Positions 7,905-16,708 are shown, counted from the stretch's first letter. The stretch: 62,078 nucleotides of DNA from Pseudomonas sp. GM78 (GCF_000282475.1 NZ_AKJF01000058.1:1-62078), one strand, 5' to 3'. The notes: generated by a model not told the origin, from the letters alone. Program-made: numbers and translations.

Positions 7905-9791
7905 ATGACAATAAGATCGCTACCCGCCCTTTCCCCCCTGACCGTCGCCGTACAGGCATTTTTGCTGGTCGGCAGCCTGTCCCTGAGCGCTACCGCTCAT
8001 GCCGAAACCGCACCGGCGACCCGTAATGTGAGCTGGGAAGACATCGCCAACGATCACCTGACCACCAAGGATGTGCTGCAATACGGCATGGGCACCAATG
8101 CCCAGCGCTGGAGCCCTTTGGCCCAGGTCAACGACAAGAACGTGTTCAAGTTGACCCCGGCCTGGTCCTATTCGTTTGGCGACGAGAAACAGCGCGGCCA
8201 GGAATCCCAGGCGATCGTCAGCGACGGCGTGGTCTACGTCACCGGGTCGTATTCGCGGGTATTCGCCCTGGATGCCAAGACCGGCAAACGCCTGTGGACC
8301 TACAACCATCGCCTGCCGGACAACATTCGCCCGTGCTGCGACGTGGTCAACCGTGGCGCGGCGATCTTCGGCGACAAGATCTACTTCGGCACCCTCGATG
8401 CGCGGCTGATCGCCCTGGACAAGAACACCGGCAAAGTGCTGTGGAACAAGAAGTTTGGCGACCACGCCGCCGGCTACACCATGACCGGCGCCCCCGTGCT
8501 GATCAAGGACAAGACCAGCGGCAAGGTGCTGCTGATCCATGGCAGTTCCGGCGATGAATTCGGCGTGGTCGGCCAGCTCTACGCCCGCGATCCGGACACC
8601 GGCGACGAAGTCTGGATGCGGCCTTTCGTCGAAGGCCACATGGGGCGCCTGAATGGCAAGGACAGTACGCCGACCGGCGACGTCAAGGCGCCGTCGTGGC
8701 CGAACGATCCGACCACTGAAACCGGCAAGGTCGAGGCCTGGAGCCATGGCGGCGGCGCGCCTTGGCAGAGCGCCAGCTTCGATGCCGAAAGCAACACCAT
8801 CATCGTCGGCGCCGGCAACCCGGGCCCGTGGAACACCTGGGCGCGCACCTCCAAGGACGGCAACCCGCACGACTACGACAGCCTCTACACCTCAGGCCAG
8901 GTCGGCGTCGACCCGAGCACCGGCGAGGTGAAATGGTTCTACCAGCACACGCCGAACGATGCCTGGGACTTCTCCGGCAACAACGAGCTGGTGCTGTTCG
9001 ATTACAAGGACAAGGACGGCAAGACGGTCAAGGCCACCGGCCACGCCGACCGCAACGGTTTCTTCTATGTGGTCGACCGCAACAACGGCAAATTGCAGAA
9101 CGCCTTCCCCTTTGTCGACAACATCACCTGGGCCAGCCACATCGACCTCAAGACCGGCCGCCCGGTGGAGAACGAAGGCCAGCGTCCGGCCAAGCCGTTG
9201 CCGGGGGAAACCAAGGGCAAGCCGGTGGAAGTCTCGCCGCCGTTCCTCGGCGGCAAGAACTGGAACCCCATGGCCTTCAGCCAGGACACCGGGCTGTTCT
9301 ACATTCCGGGCAATCAGTGGAAAGAGGAGTACTGGACCGAGGAGGTCAACTACAAGAAAGGCTCGGCGTACCTGGGCATGGGTTTCCGCATCAAGCGCAT
9401 GTACGACGATCACGTCGGCACCCTGCGGGCGATGAACCCGACCACCGGCAAGGTGGTCTGGGAGCACAAGGAACACCTGCCGTTGTGGGCCGGCGTGCTG
9501 GCGACCAAGGGCAACCTGGTATTCACCGGAACCGGCGACGGTTTCTTCAAGGCCTTCGATGCGAAGACCGGCAAGGAGCTGTGGAAATTCCAGACCGGCA
9601 GCGGCATCGTCTCGCCGCCGATCACCTGGGAACAGGACGGCGAGCAATACATCGGCGTGACGGTCGGTTATGGCGGCGCGGTGCCGTTATGGGGTGGCGA
9701 CATGGCGGAGCTGACCAAACCGGTGGCCCAGGGCGGATCGTTCTGGGTGTTCAAGATTCCGAGCTGGGATAACAAGCTGGCGAAGCAGTAA
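7905..9791 (+). CDS. pedE: Calcium-type PQQ-dependent alcohol dehydrogenase (PedE/ExaA)
   Basis: This is a 628-residue periplasmic quinoprotein with a signal peptide cleaved after AHA (residue 33). It has the vicinal Cys144-Cys145 pair (RPCCDV). The catalytic motif is AWDFSGNNEL, with Asp355 as base and Ser357 at the position where lanthanide enzymes have Asp, so the Ca2+ form is predicted. It is about 37 residues longer than PedH because of inserts near 245-275 and 315-330. ATG at 7905 begins the signal peptide. It oxidises ethanol and other alcohols to aldehydes. The promoter region is shared with pedF. Confidence 0.95.
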   Translation: MTIRSLPALSPLTVAVQAFLLVGSLSLSATAHAETAPATRNVSWEDIANDHLTTKDVLQYGMGTNAQRWSPLAQVNDKNVFKLTPAWSYSFGDEKQRGQESQAIVSDGVVYVTGSYSRVFALDAKTGKRLWTYNHRLPDNIRPCCDVVNRGAAIFGDKIYFGTLDARLIALDKNTGKVLWNKKFGDHAAGYTMTGAPVLIKDKTSGKVLLIHGSSGDEFGVVGQLYARDPDTGDEVWMRPFVEGHMGRLNGKDSTPTGDVKAPSWPNDPTTETGKVEAWSHGGGAPWQSASFDAESNTIIVGAGNPGPWNTWARTSKDGNPHDYDSLYTSGQVGVDPSTGEVKWFYQHTPNDAWDFSGNNELVLFDYKDKDGKTVKATGHADRNGFFYVVDRNNGKLQNAFPFVDNITWASHIDLKTGRPVENEGQRPAKPLPGETKGKPVEVSPPFLGGKNWNPMAFSQDTGLFYIPGNQWKEEYWTEEVNYKKGSAYLGMGFRIKRMYDDHVGTLRAMNPTTGKVVWEHKEHLPLWAGVLATKGNLVFTGTGDGFFKAFDAKTGKELWKFQTGSGIVSPPITWEQDGEQYIGVTVGYGGAVPLWGGDMAELTKPVAQGGSFWVFKIPSWDNKLAKQ

Positions 9792-9837
9792 GGCAGTCCA
9801 ATGGGCAAGCTCACTTCTACAGGATCACCGCAAACCC

Positions 9838-9860
9838 TGTGGGAGCGGGCTTGCCCGCGA
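9838..9860 (+). repeat. Single REP element, GTGGGAG type
   Basis: TGTGGGAGCGGGCTTGCCCG matches the left arm of the GTGGGAG REPINs, but the right arm is missing. A degenerate inverted REP (GGGCAAGCTCACTTCTACAG, from about 9803) precedes it. It lies 3' of pedE and just before the pentapeptide-repeat gene. Confidence 0.7.
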
Positions 9861-9892
9861 AGGCGCACTCAACCACACCCGGGAATTCCACC

Positions 9893-10540
9893 ATGAAATA
9901 CCTGCCCCTGTTTCTTCTTCTGACCCTGCCGCTGGTCCACGCCGACGAAGGCGACGACACCCCACTGATCATCAACGGCTGCACCATCGCCGAACACAGC
10001 CAGTGCCCCGGCGCCAATCTCAAGGGCGCCAACCTGCGCAACCAGGACCTGCGCAACATGAACCTCAGCGGCGCCGACCTGCGCGAGGCCGACCTGCGCC
10101 ACGCCCGCCTCGACCTGGCCAACCTGGAAAAAGCCCAACTGCAAGGCGCCAACCTGACCCGCGCCAGCCTGCAACAAAGCAATGCGCGCCTGGCTGATTT
10201 CACCGGCGCCACGCTGGTGGCGATCCAGGGCTGGGGGCTGTTCGCCCAGGGCGCGCAATTGGCCAACGCCGATCTCAGCGCCGCCTACCTGCAATTCGCC
10301 CGCCTCTCCGGAGCCAAACTGCACAACAGCAACCTACGCGCCGCCGACCTGGAAATGACCTGGCTGAGCAAGGCCGACCTCAAGGACGCCAACCTCAGCG
10401 ACGCCAACCTGCAAGAGGCCAAGTTGGGCGAAAGCAACCTGGAACACGCCAACCTCAGCGGCTCGCGCCAGCACTATGCGAATTTTCAGGATGCGAACAT
10501 GGAGGGATGCACGGGGTGCCCGACGACCTGGGAGAAATGA
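9893..10540 (+). CDS. Secreted pentapeptide-repeat protein (PedD-like)
   Basis: This 215-residue protein has a short signal peptide (MKYLPLFLLLTLPLVHA) followed by about 30 A(D/N)LxX pentapeptide repeats. They are interrupted near residues 105-120 by GATLVAIQGWGLFAQG and would form a right-handed quadrilateral beta-helix. Two cysteines near the N-terminus (NGCTIAEHSQC) and a CTGC at the C-terminus could form disulfides. A pentapeptide protein sits downstream of the quinoprotein gene in other Pseudomonas ped loci; its role is unknown. Confidence 0.85.
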   Translation: MKYLPLFLLLTLPLVHADEGDDTPLIINGCTIAEHSQCPGANLKGANLRNQDLRNMNLSGADLREADLRHARLDLANLEKAQLQGANLTRASLQQSNARLADFTGATLVAIQGWGLFAQGAQLANADLSAAYLQFARLSGAKLHNSNLRAADLEMTWLSKADLKDANLSDANLQEAKLGESNLEHANLSGSRQHYANFQDANMEGCTGCPTTWEK

Positions 10541-10553
10541 GCACTGGCCCTCT

Positions 10554-10651
10554 GTAGGAGCGAGCCTGCTCGCGATGAACCTGAGGGCGCCGCGGGGTGT
10601 CAGGTTTCCAACGTTATCGTTCACGACCATCGCGAGCAGGCTCGCTCCTAC
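10554..10651. repeat. REPIN, GTAGGAG type
   Basis: GTAGGAGCGAGCCTGCTCGC at 10554 is mirrored by GCGAGCAGGCTCGCTCCTAC ending at 10651. It lies between the convergent pentapeptide-repeat and pedR2 genes, where it may act as a bidirectional transcript end. Confidence 0.85.
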
Positions 10652-10679
10652 AGGGGGGCGGCGGTGTCTGTGTAGCGCG

Positions 10680-11318
10680 TCAACCGGCCTTGCGCACCAC
10701 CCCCATATCAATCCCCAGATGCACCAGCTCGGCATGGGAGCTCACCTGCAACTTGCTCTTGAGCAATGTCAGGTGATTGGAGACCGTCTTGCTGCTGATG
10801 CTCAACTGCTCGGCAATCTGCCGCGCCGGGGTGCCTTTGGCGAGCATCACGAAAATCTCCAGCTCGCGCTGGGTCATGCTCTGCAAGCGCGGGTCGCTGG
10901 CATCCTGTTGCGCATGGCAGGCCAGTTGAGTGGCCAGCGGCTGTTCGATGTAGGCGTGGCCGGCGAGCACGCGGCGCACCGCCTCGATCAACACTTCCGG
11001 CGCCGAGCTTTTGGTCAGGTAGCCCGATGCCCCGGCCTCCAGTGCCTGGCGCACCAGGGGCAGTTCATCGTGCATGCTGAAAAACAGCACCCGCAGTTGC
11101 GGCAGGCGCTGGCGCAAACGCCGGGTGGTTTCCAGGCCACTGATGCCCGGCAAGCCGAAGTCCATGATCACCAGATGCGGCACACTCTCCTGGACCCGCA
11201 GCAACGCCTCCTCGCCCGTTGCCGCCTCGCATACTTGCATCGCCGGCAACAGCGCTCGCAACAGGCTGGCGTAGCCCTGGCGGACTACCGCATGGTCATC
11301 GACCAGCAGAATACTCAT
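10680..11318 (-). CDS. pedR2: NarL/LuxR-family response regulator (PedR2-like)
   Basis: This is a 212-residue response regulator. The receiver domain has MSILLVDDHAVVR at the N-terminus, the phospho-acceptor Asp in LVIMDFGLPG (near 53), and the conserved Lys in YLTKSS (near 102). The C-terminal LuxR-type HTH includes TQRELEIFVMLAKG and KTVSNHLTLLKSKL. ATG at 11318 overlaps the stop of the kinase gene by 4 nt. In P. putida the equivalent PedS2/PedR2 system controls the calcium/lanthanide switch between PedE and PedH, which fits the presence of both enzymes here. Confidence 0.88.
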   Translation of the reverse strand: MSILLVDDHAVVRQGYASLLRALLPAMQVCEAATGEEALLRVQESVPHLVIMDFGLPGISGLETTRRLRQRLPQLRVLFFSMHDELPLVRQALEAGASGYLTKSSAPEVLIEAVRRVLAGHAYIEQPLATQLACHAQQDASDPRLQSMTQRELEIFVMLAKGTPARQIAEQLSISSKTVSNHLTLLKSKLQVSSHAELVHLGIDMGVVRKAG

Positions 11319-12577
11319 GAAACCTCCAAAGGCATGCTCAAGGCCAGCGCCCAACCGGCGCCGGGATGGCTGATGATGCGCAGATCACCGCCCAGGCTGC
11401 GGGCACGCTCGCGCATCGAATACAGCCCGACGCCGGGGCGCTGGGGTTGCGCGGCGCCGCGACCGTTATCGCGCACCAGCAGACGCAATCGTGCGCCGTG
11501 ATGTTGCAGGCGTACCCGCACCTGACTGGCGTCGGCATGCCGGGCGATGTTGGTCAGGGCTTCCTGCAGCAAGCGGTACAGGTGGGTTTTGTCTGGCGCC
11601 GAGAGCGTCGGTAGCTGCGCAGTGAGCCGCAGCCGACAATCGATGCCCTGCCGGCCCTGCCATTGCTCCACCAGCAACGTGATGGCTTCAGCCAACGGCA
11701 GATGTTGCAGGACCACCGGATAGAGGTTGTGCACCAGTGCCCGAAAGCCTTGCTGCAGGTGTTCGCAGTTGTGCTCCAGTTCGCGCATCGTGCGCTCGAC
11801 GGTCTGCGGTTGATCGGCCGCCAGGCGCAACAGGCACGCCTGGGCACGGATCCCGGCCAGGTACTGACCAAGATCGTCGTGCAGAGTCTGCGCCAGCTGC
11901 GTGCGTTCCTGTTCCTGCACCGCCAGCAACGCCTGGGTCAGCCGGGCGTTGTCGCTGCCGGCCTGTTCCAGCGCACCGGTCATGCGATTGAAATGCGTTG
12001 CCAGTTGCCGTGCCTCCGGCCCCCCTTCAGGGCGCAGGCGCACCTTGAGCTGCCCCGCGCACACCTGCTGCAACGCCCGCAGCAGCTCATCGAGCAAACC
12101 CATGCCCCGGCGCACGGCCCAGCGGATGGTCAGCAGACTGACCACCAGGGCCATCGCGCACAGGCTGAGCAGCTGTTGCAGGGAATCCCAGACTTCGTCG
12201 ATTTCATCACGCGGATCGACGGCAATCTGCACCCGTCGGCCATCCGCCAAATCGAGGACTTTTGCAGCATGACGGGCTTCGGCGAACAACAGCCGTCCCA
12301 ACCAGGCATCGAGCCCCTCCTGCACCGGTTGCAGCGGTTGTTCATCCGCCGCCAGCCAGTGCACGCGGACGTGGCGCAGGCCCTGGGTCAGCCGCGGTTG
12401 CAGGCTGACGGGGTCACGCTCGGCGGTTTCGCTCAGGTACTCGACCACCGCTTCGGCCGATTGCAGTTCACGCGCCACATCCTCCAGCGCCTGATGCACC
12501 AACAAGGCCATGCACGCCAGGGTGACCAGCACAAAAAAGCCGCAGACCCACAGATTGATCCGCCACAGGGCTGACAT
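11315..12577 (-). CDS. pedS2: Membrane sensor histidine kinase (PedS2-like, lanthanide switch)
   Basis: This 420-residue kinase has a TM helix at residues 7-28, a periplasmic domain of about 110 residues, a second TM near 137-155, HAMP, then a HisKA_3 dimerisation domain (QTLHDDLGQYLAG) and an HATPase (LLQEALTNIARHA, RDNGRGA). The periplasmic part contains an acidic cluster (DPRDEIDEVWD) just before TM2 that could bind a metal cation. It is translationally coupled to pedR2 and preceded by a tiny ORF ending 2 nt upstream. In P. putida the orthologous kinase responds to lanthanides; that role is inferred here. Confidence 0.85.
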   Translation of the reverse strand: MSALWRINLWVCGFFVLVTLACMALLVHQALEDVARELQSAEAVVEYLSETAERDPVSLQPRLTQGLRHVRVHWLAADEQPLQPVQEGLDAWLGRLLFAEARHAAKVLDLADGRRVQIAVDPRDEIDEVWDSLQQLLSLCAMALVVSLLTIRWAVRRGMGLLDELLRALQQVCAGQLKVRLRPEGGPEARQLATHFNRMTGALEQAGSDNARLTQALLAVQEQERTQLAQTLHDDLGQYLAGIRAQACLLRLAADQPQTVERTMRELEHNCEHLQQGFRALVHNLYPVVLQHLPLAEAITLLVEQWQGRQGIDCRLRLTAQLPTLSAPDKTHLYRLLQEALTNIARHADASQVRVRLQHHGARLRLLVRDNGRGAAQPQRPGVGLYSMRERARSLGGDLRIISHPGAGWALALSMPLEVS

Positions 12578-12579
12578 GC

Positions 12580-12702
12580 CTAGCGCCCCGGTGTCGCAGG
12601 CATGACCTGCAACGGCACGGGACGCGGGCCGTGGAGCCGGTCGACGCCGATCAGGGTAAGGATCAGCAGAAACGGCAGGAGCAGTGCCTTGACGATACGC
12701 AT
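12580..12702 (-). CDS. Small single-TM peptide encoded immediately upstream of pedS2
   Basis: This 40-codon ORF starts at ATG 12702 with a strong upstream GGAGGGGA and ends 2 nt before the pedS2 start. The peptide begins MRIVKALLLPFLLILTLIGV, so it has one hydrophobic segment (residues 4-20), followed by a basic/proline-rich tail (DRLHGPRPVP and onwards). It looks like a signal-anchored periplasmic miniprotein co-translated with the kinase. I do not recognise the family. It is too short for routine gene callers, but the RBS and tight spacing support it. Confidence 0.6.
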   Translation of the reverse strand: MRIVKALLLPFLLILTLIGVDRLHGPRPVPLQVMPATPGR

Positions 12703-12770
12703 GGTCAATCCCCTCCAGAGCAGTGGCCGTTGTTGATCATGCTAAAACCGCGCCGCCCGGTGCGGGCTAC

Positions 12771-12780
12771 TACCTTGGTA
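12771..12780. promoter_or_regulatory. TACCTTGGTA inverted-repeat element
   Basis: TACC-TT-GGTA lies in the divergent region between the pedS2 operon and the substrate-binding protein gene. A second TTGGTA half-site is at 12789-12794, 14 nt on. The TACC/GGTA symmetry is typical of NarL-family sites, so it is a candidate operator for PedR1 or PedR2. Confidence 0.5.
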
Positions 12781-12859
12781 CTGGCTGGTTGGTACTTTCT
12801 GCATATTTCCACGGCTGCATGGGCTTCCTATGCTGGCGCTACCTGTAATGGAGTGCCCC

Positions 12860-14044
12860 ATGCGCCAGCTTGCCCCTTACGCCTTGATCTACCTGCTGGC
12901 GATTGTCTGCGCCGCGGGGCTGGTCACCCAAAGCCAGGCGGCGGATGCGCCGTTGCAGGTGCGCATCGGCTACCTGGGTTACCGCCCGGATCCCGGCCCG
13001 CTGCTGTCGAACGTCATCCCCGAACCAGGCGATGCCGGGCTACGCGGTGCCGAACTGGCGATCACCGACAGCAACAGCACCGGGCGCTTTCTCAATCACG
13101 CCTACAGCCTGGTCAGCGCCAGCGTCGACAGCCCCGAAGCCTTGCTCAACGCAGCAAAATCCCAGCACGAGCAAGGCCTGCGCCTGTTCGTGGTGAACGC
13201 ACCTGCCAGCAGCCTGCGCCAACTCAGTGCAGCGCTGCCCGACAGCCTGTTATTCAACGCCGGCAGCCCCGACGACAGCCTGCGCAGCACCGACTGCCTG
13301 CCCAACGTGCTGCACAGCCTGCCAAGCCGGGCGATGCTCGCCGATGCGTTGGCGCAATTTCTGGTGCTGCGCAAATGGCAACGGGCGCTGCTGATTGTCG
13401 GCCCGACCCCGGACGATCAAGCCTATGCCGCAGCCCTGCGCCGCGCGGCCAAGCGCTTCGGCTTGCAACTGGTGGCGGAAAAACCCTGGAGCTTCGATAA
13501 CGACCAACGACGCAGCGCCCAGGCCGACATGCCGCTGTTCACCCAGACCGCCGAATACGACGTGGTGCTGGTGGCCGATGAGCGCGGCGATTTCGGTGAG
13601 TACGTGCCCTACCAGACCTGGTACCCGCGCCCGGTCGCCGGTACCCAGGGCCTGACCCCGGTGGGTTGGCACAAGACCGTGGAAACCTACGGCGCCGCAC
13701 AGTTGCAGAAGCGTTTCGAAGCCCTGGCCGGACGCTGGATGAATGACCGCGATTTCGCGGCGTGGATCGCCGTGCGCAGCATCGCCAGCGCCGTGAGCAA
13801 ATCGCGGCAGACCGAGCCTATGGCGATCCGCGACCTGGAAATCAGCGACCAGTTGCCGCTGGACGGTTTCAAGGGACGCAAGCTCAGTTACCGCCCGTGG
13901 AACGGCCAGCTGCGCCAACCGATTCCGATCGTGCAGCCGCGGGCCCTGGTCAGCACCTCGCCCCAGGACGGCTTCCTGCACCCCTTCAACGAGATGGACA
14001 GCCTGGGTTACGACAAACCCGAGGTCAGCTGCCGCTTTCCCTGA
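12860..14044 (+). CDS. PQQ-catabolism-associated ABC transporter substrate-binding protein
   Basis: This 394-residue protein has a signal peptide (to about SQAADAP) and the LivJ-like type I periplasmic-binding fold: QVRIGYLGYRPDPGP, then GLRGAELAITDSNSTGRF, then WQRALLIVGPTPDD. Family members occur only beside PQQ-linked alcohol oxidation ABC systems. ATG at 12860 has GGAG 6 nt upstream and is preferred over upstream ATGs at 12848 and 12830. It heads a plus-strand operon with a beta-propeller protein, ATPase, permease and probably the CxxxCW protein. The ligand is unknown. Confidence 0.85.
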   Translation: MRQLAPYALIYLLAIVCAAGLVTQSQAADAPLQVRIGYLGYRPDPGPLLSNVIPEPGDAGLRGAELAITDSNSTGRFLNHAYSLVSASVDSPEALLNAAKSQHEQGLRLFVVNAPASSLRQLSAALPDSLLFNAGSPDDSLRSTDCLPNVLHSLPSRAMLADALAQFLVLRKWQRALLIVGPTPDDQAYAAALRRAAKRFGLQLVAEKPWSFDNDQRRSAQADMPLFTQTAEYDVVLVADERGDFGEYVPYQTWYPRPVAGTQGLTPVGWHKTVETYGAAQLQKRFEALAGRWMNDRDFAAWIAVRSIASAVSKSRQTEPMAIRDLEISDQLPLDGFKGRKLSYRPWNGQLRQPIPIVQPRALVSTSPQDGFLHPFNEMDSLGYDKPEVSCRFP

Positions 14045-14072
14045 CTACAACAACTACAACAAGGAAACTGCC

Positions 14073-15032
14073 ATGCGCCGCACTCTGCTTTCTTGGGCCC
14101 TGCTACTCGCCGCTGGCCACGCCGCCGCCAGCACCGCCTGGGTCTCCAACGAAAAGGACAACAGCCTGAGCCTGATCGACATGCAGACCCTGCAAGTCAC
14201 CGACACCCTGACCGTCGGCCAGCGCCCCCGTGGCCTGCTGCTGTCCCATGACAACACGTTGCTGTACATCTGCGCCAGCGACTCGGACCGGGTGCAGGTG
14301 ATGGACGTGGCCACCCGCAAGATCATCAAGGAACTGCCCTCGGGCAAGGATCCCGAGCAATTCGCCTTGCACCCCAACAACCGCTGGCTGTACGTCTCCA
14401 ACGAAGACGATGCGCTGGTCACGGTGATCGACACCGAGACGTCCAAGGTGCTCGGGCAGATCAACGTCGGCGTCGAGCCCGAAGGCATGGCCGTCAGCCC
14501 CGATGGCAAGTGGGCGGTGAACACCAGCGAAACCACCAACATGCTGCACTGGATCGACACCAGCACCCAGACCCTGGCCGACAGCACGCTGGTGGATCAA
14601 CGACCGCGCTTCGTCGAATTCAACAACGACGGTTCGCAGCTCTGGGCCTCGGCGGAAATCGGTGGCACGGTGACGATTCTCGACGTCGCCAACCGTCACA
14701 TCCTCAAGACCCTGAACTTCCAGATCAAGGGCGTGCACCCGGATAAAGTGCAGCCGGTGGGCATCAAGCTCAGCGCCGACGGCAAGTACGCCTTCGTTGC
14801 CCTGGGCCCGGCCAACCACGTGGCGGTGATTGACGCCAAGACTTTCGAAATCCTCGATTACCTGCTGGTGGGCCGGCGTGTCTGGCAACTGGCGTTCACC
14901 CCGGACCAAAAGCAGTTGCTCGCCACCAACGGCGTCAGCGGCGATGTCTCGGTGATCGATGTCGATAACCTCAAGGTCAGCAAATCGGTGAAGGTCGGGC
15001 GTTATCCATGGGGCGTGGTGGTGACCCCATGA
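14073..15032 (+). CDS. PQQ-catabolism-associated secreted beta-propeller protein
   Basis: This 319-residue protein has a signal peptide (MRRTLLSWALLLAAGHAAAS) and seven YVTN/NHL-like propeller repeats, visible as recurring SPDGKWA, HPNNRWLYVSNE, SADGKYAFVA and TPDQKQLLATN units. It should be periplasmic. It is encoded between the binding protein and the ABC ATPase, and its stop overlaps the ATPase start (ATGA), so it is part of the same export/import module. The function in the family is not established. Confidence 0.85.
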   Translation: MRRTLLSWALLLAAGHAAASTAWVSNEKDNSLSLIDMQTLQVTDTLTVGQRPRGLLLSHDNTLLYICASDSDRVQVMDVATRKIIKELPSGKDPEQFALHPNNRWLYVSNEDDALVTVIDTETSKVLGQINVGVEPEGMAVSPDGKWAVNTSETTNMLHWIDTSTQTLADSTLVDQRPRFVEFNNDGSQLWASAEIGGTVTILDVANRHILKTLNFQIKGVHPDKVQPVGIKLSADGKYAFVALGPANHVAVIDAKTFEILDYLLVGRRVWQLAFTPDQKQLLATNGVSGDVSVIDVDNLKVSKSVKVGRYPWGVVVTP

Positions 15033-15757
15033 ACGCCCTGGAAGTCAACGACCTGAGCTTTGCCTACGGGCCTCGGGAGGCCTTGCGCCAGGTGAACTTC
15101 AGCCTGGCACCCGGGCGTTTCGCCGCGCTGCTGGGGCCCAACGGCGCCGGCAAATCAACCCTGATCGCGCTGCTGACCCGACTGTATGATCTGCAGCACG
15201 GCGACATCCGGGTCGGCGGCTGTTCATTGCGCAGCGCCCCGCGCCCAGCGCTGAAACAGCTGGGTGTGGTGTTCCAGCAAAGCACCCTGGACCTGGACCT
15301 GAGCGTCGAGCAGAACCTGCGTTATCACGCCGCGCTGCATGGCTTGTCCCGTCGCCAGACCGGCTTGCGGGTCGATGCGGAACTGGCTCGCCAGGCCCTG
15401 GGCGAGCGCCGTGGCGAACGGGTGCGCGAACTCAACGGCGGCCATCGCCGACGGGTGGAAATCGCCCGCGCCCTGCTGCATGAACCGCGCCTGTTGCTGC
15501 TCGACGAAGCCAGCGCCGGCCTCGACCCGGCCAGCCGCCTGGCGCTCAACCAGCACATTCGCACGCTGTGCCACGAGCAGCGCATCAGCGTGCTCTGGAC
15601 CACCCATTTGCTGGATGAGGTGCAGCCCGGCGATGACCTGTTCATCCTCCATCAGGGTCGTCTGGTCGCCAGCGGACAGGCCGACGCATTGAGCCTGGAA
15701 CACGGTGGCGACCTGGGCTCAGCCTTCACTCGCCTGACCACAGGAGCTGCCCGATGA
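15029..15757 (+). CDS. ABC transporter ATP-binding protein of the PQQ-alcohol locus
   Basis: This 242-residue ATPase has Walker A GPNGAGKST (near residue 36), a Q-loop in VVFQQST, Walker B LLLLDEAS and an H-loop TTHLLDE. The signature motif reads ELNGGHRRRVE rather than LSGGQ, a conspicuous deviation at the Ser and Gln positions. ATG at 15029 overlaps the upstream stop by 4 nt. It pairs with the permease encoded next to form an ABC-2 type transporter, which in this genomic context has been suggested to export toxic alcohol-oxidation by-products. Confidence 0.88.
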   Translation: MNALEVNDLSFAYGPREALRQVNFSLAPGRFAALLGPNGAGKSTLIALLTRLYDLQHGDIRVGGCSLRSAPRPALKQLGVVFQQSTLDLDLSVEQNLRYHAALHGLSRRQTGLRVDAELARQALGERRGERVRELNGGHRRRVEIARALLHEPRLLLLDEASAGLDPASRLALNQHIRTLCHEQRISVLWTTHLLDEVQPGDDLFILHQGRLVASGQADALSLEHGGDLGSAFTRLTTGAAR

Positions 15758-16545
15758 ACGCTTACTGGCAATGTTTGCGCGGTATCGTGCTGCGCGAGTG
15801 GCTGCGTTTCGTGCTGCAACGCACGCGGTTTCTCAGCGCCCTGGTGCGGCCGTTGCTGTGGCTCCTGGTGTTCGCCGCAGGTTTTCGCGCCGCACTGGGT
15901 ATCGCCATCATCGAACCCTACGACACCTACATTCCGTATGAGGTCTACATCATTCCGGGACTGGCCTGCATGATCCTGCTGTTCAACGGCATGCAGGGGT
16001 CACTGTCGATGGTCTACGACCGCGAGATGGGCAGCATGCGCGTGCTACTGACCAGCCCCCTGCCCCGGACCTTCCTGCTGTGCAGCAAGCTGCTGGCCAC
16101 CGCGCTGATTTCATTGCTGCAGGTGTATGCCTTCCTGGCGATCGCCTGGCTCTACGGCGTGCGACCGCCCGCCGTGGGTTTGCTGATCGGCCTGCCGGCG
16201 CTGTTGCTGGTGGCGTTGATGCTCAGTGCACTGGGCCTGTTGCTGTCGAACGCGATCCGCCAGCTGGAGAACTTCGCCGGGGTGATGAACTTCGTGATTT
16301 TCCCGCTGTTTTTCCTGTCTTCGGCGCTGTATCCACTGTGGAAAATGCGCGAGGCCAGCGAGTGGCTGTACTGGTTGTGCGCGGTGAACCCGTTCTCTCA
16401 TGCGGTTGAGCTGGTGCGCTTTGCGCTGTACGAGCGGTTCAATCCGCTGGCGCTGGTGGTGTGCGTGGGTCTGGCCCTGTTGTTCGCTCTGCTCGCCGTG
16501 CTCACCTTCAACCCGCAGCACGCCGCCCTGCGCAAATCCAGCTGA
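15754..16545 (+). CDS. ABC-2 type permease of the PQQ-alcohol locus
   Basis: This 263-residue integral membrane protein has six hydrophobic segments. The ABC-2 hallmarks include VYDREMGSMRVLLTSPLPRTFLL (residues about 87-109) and a C-terminal LYPLWKMREASEWLYWLCAVNPFSHAVELVR segment. The start overlaps the ATPase stop by 4 nt. The arrangement ATPase-permease suggests efflux rather than import, despite the linked periplasmic binding protein. A REPIN follows directly. Confidence 0.88.
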   Translation: MNAYWQCLRGIVLREWLRFVLQRTRFLSALVRPLLWLLVFAAGFRAALGIAIIEPYDTYIPYEVYIIPGLACMILLFNGMQGSLSMVYDREMGSMRVLLTSPLPRTFLLCSKLLATALISLLQVYAFLAIAWLYGVRPPAVGLLIGLPALLLVALMLSALGLLLSNAIRQLENFAGVMNFVIFPLFFLSSALYPLWKMREASEWLYWLCAVNPFSHAVELVRFALYERFNPLALVVCVGLALLFALLAVLTFNPQHAALRKSS

Positions 16546-16560
16546 CTGCACAATCCCCCC

Positions 16561-16650
16561 TGTGGGAGCGGGCTTGCCCGCGATGAGGCCCGCACATTCA
16601 ATATCAATGGCAACCGACAGACCGCTATCGCGGGCAAGCCCGCTCCCACA
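16561..16650. repeat. REPIN, GTGGGAG type
   Basis: TGTGGGAGCGGGCTTGCCCG (16561) and its complement ending at 16650 lie between the permease gene and the CxxxCW protein gene. Confidence 0.85.
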
Positions 16651-16698
16651 GTGATCCTCATGGTGTGCAGGATTAGCGCAAGAGACAGGAAAAATTAC

Positions 16699-16708
16699 TA
16701 CTTTAGTA
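16699..16708. promoter_or_regulatory. TACTTTAGTA inverted-repeat element
   Basis: This perfect inverted repeat TACT-TT-AGTA lies 81 nt upstream of the CxxxCW protein gene. It belongs to the same group as TACCTTGGTA at 12771 and TACTTGGGTA at 22000, and is a candidate NarL-family operator. Confidence 0.45.
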
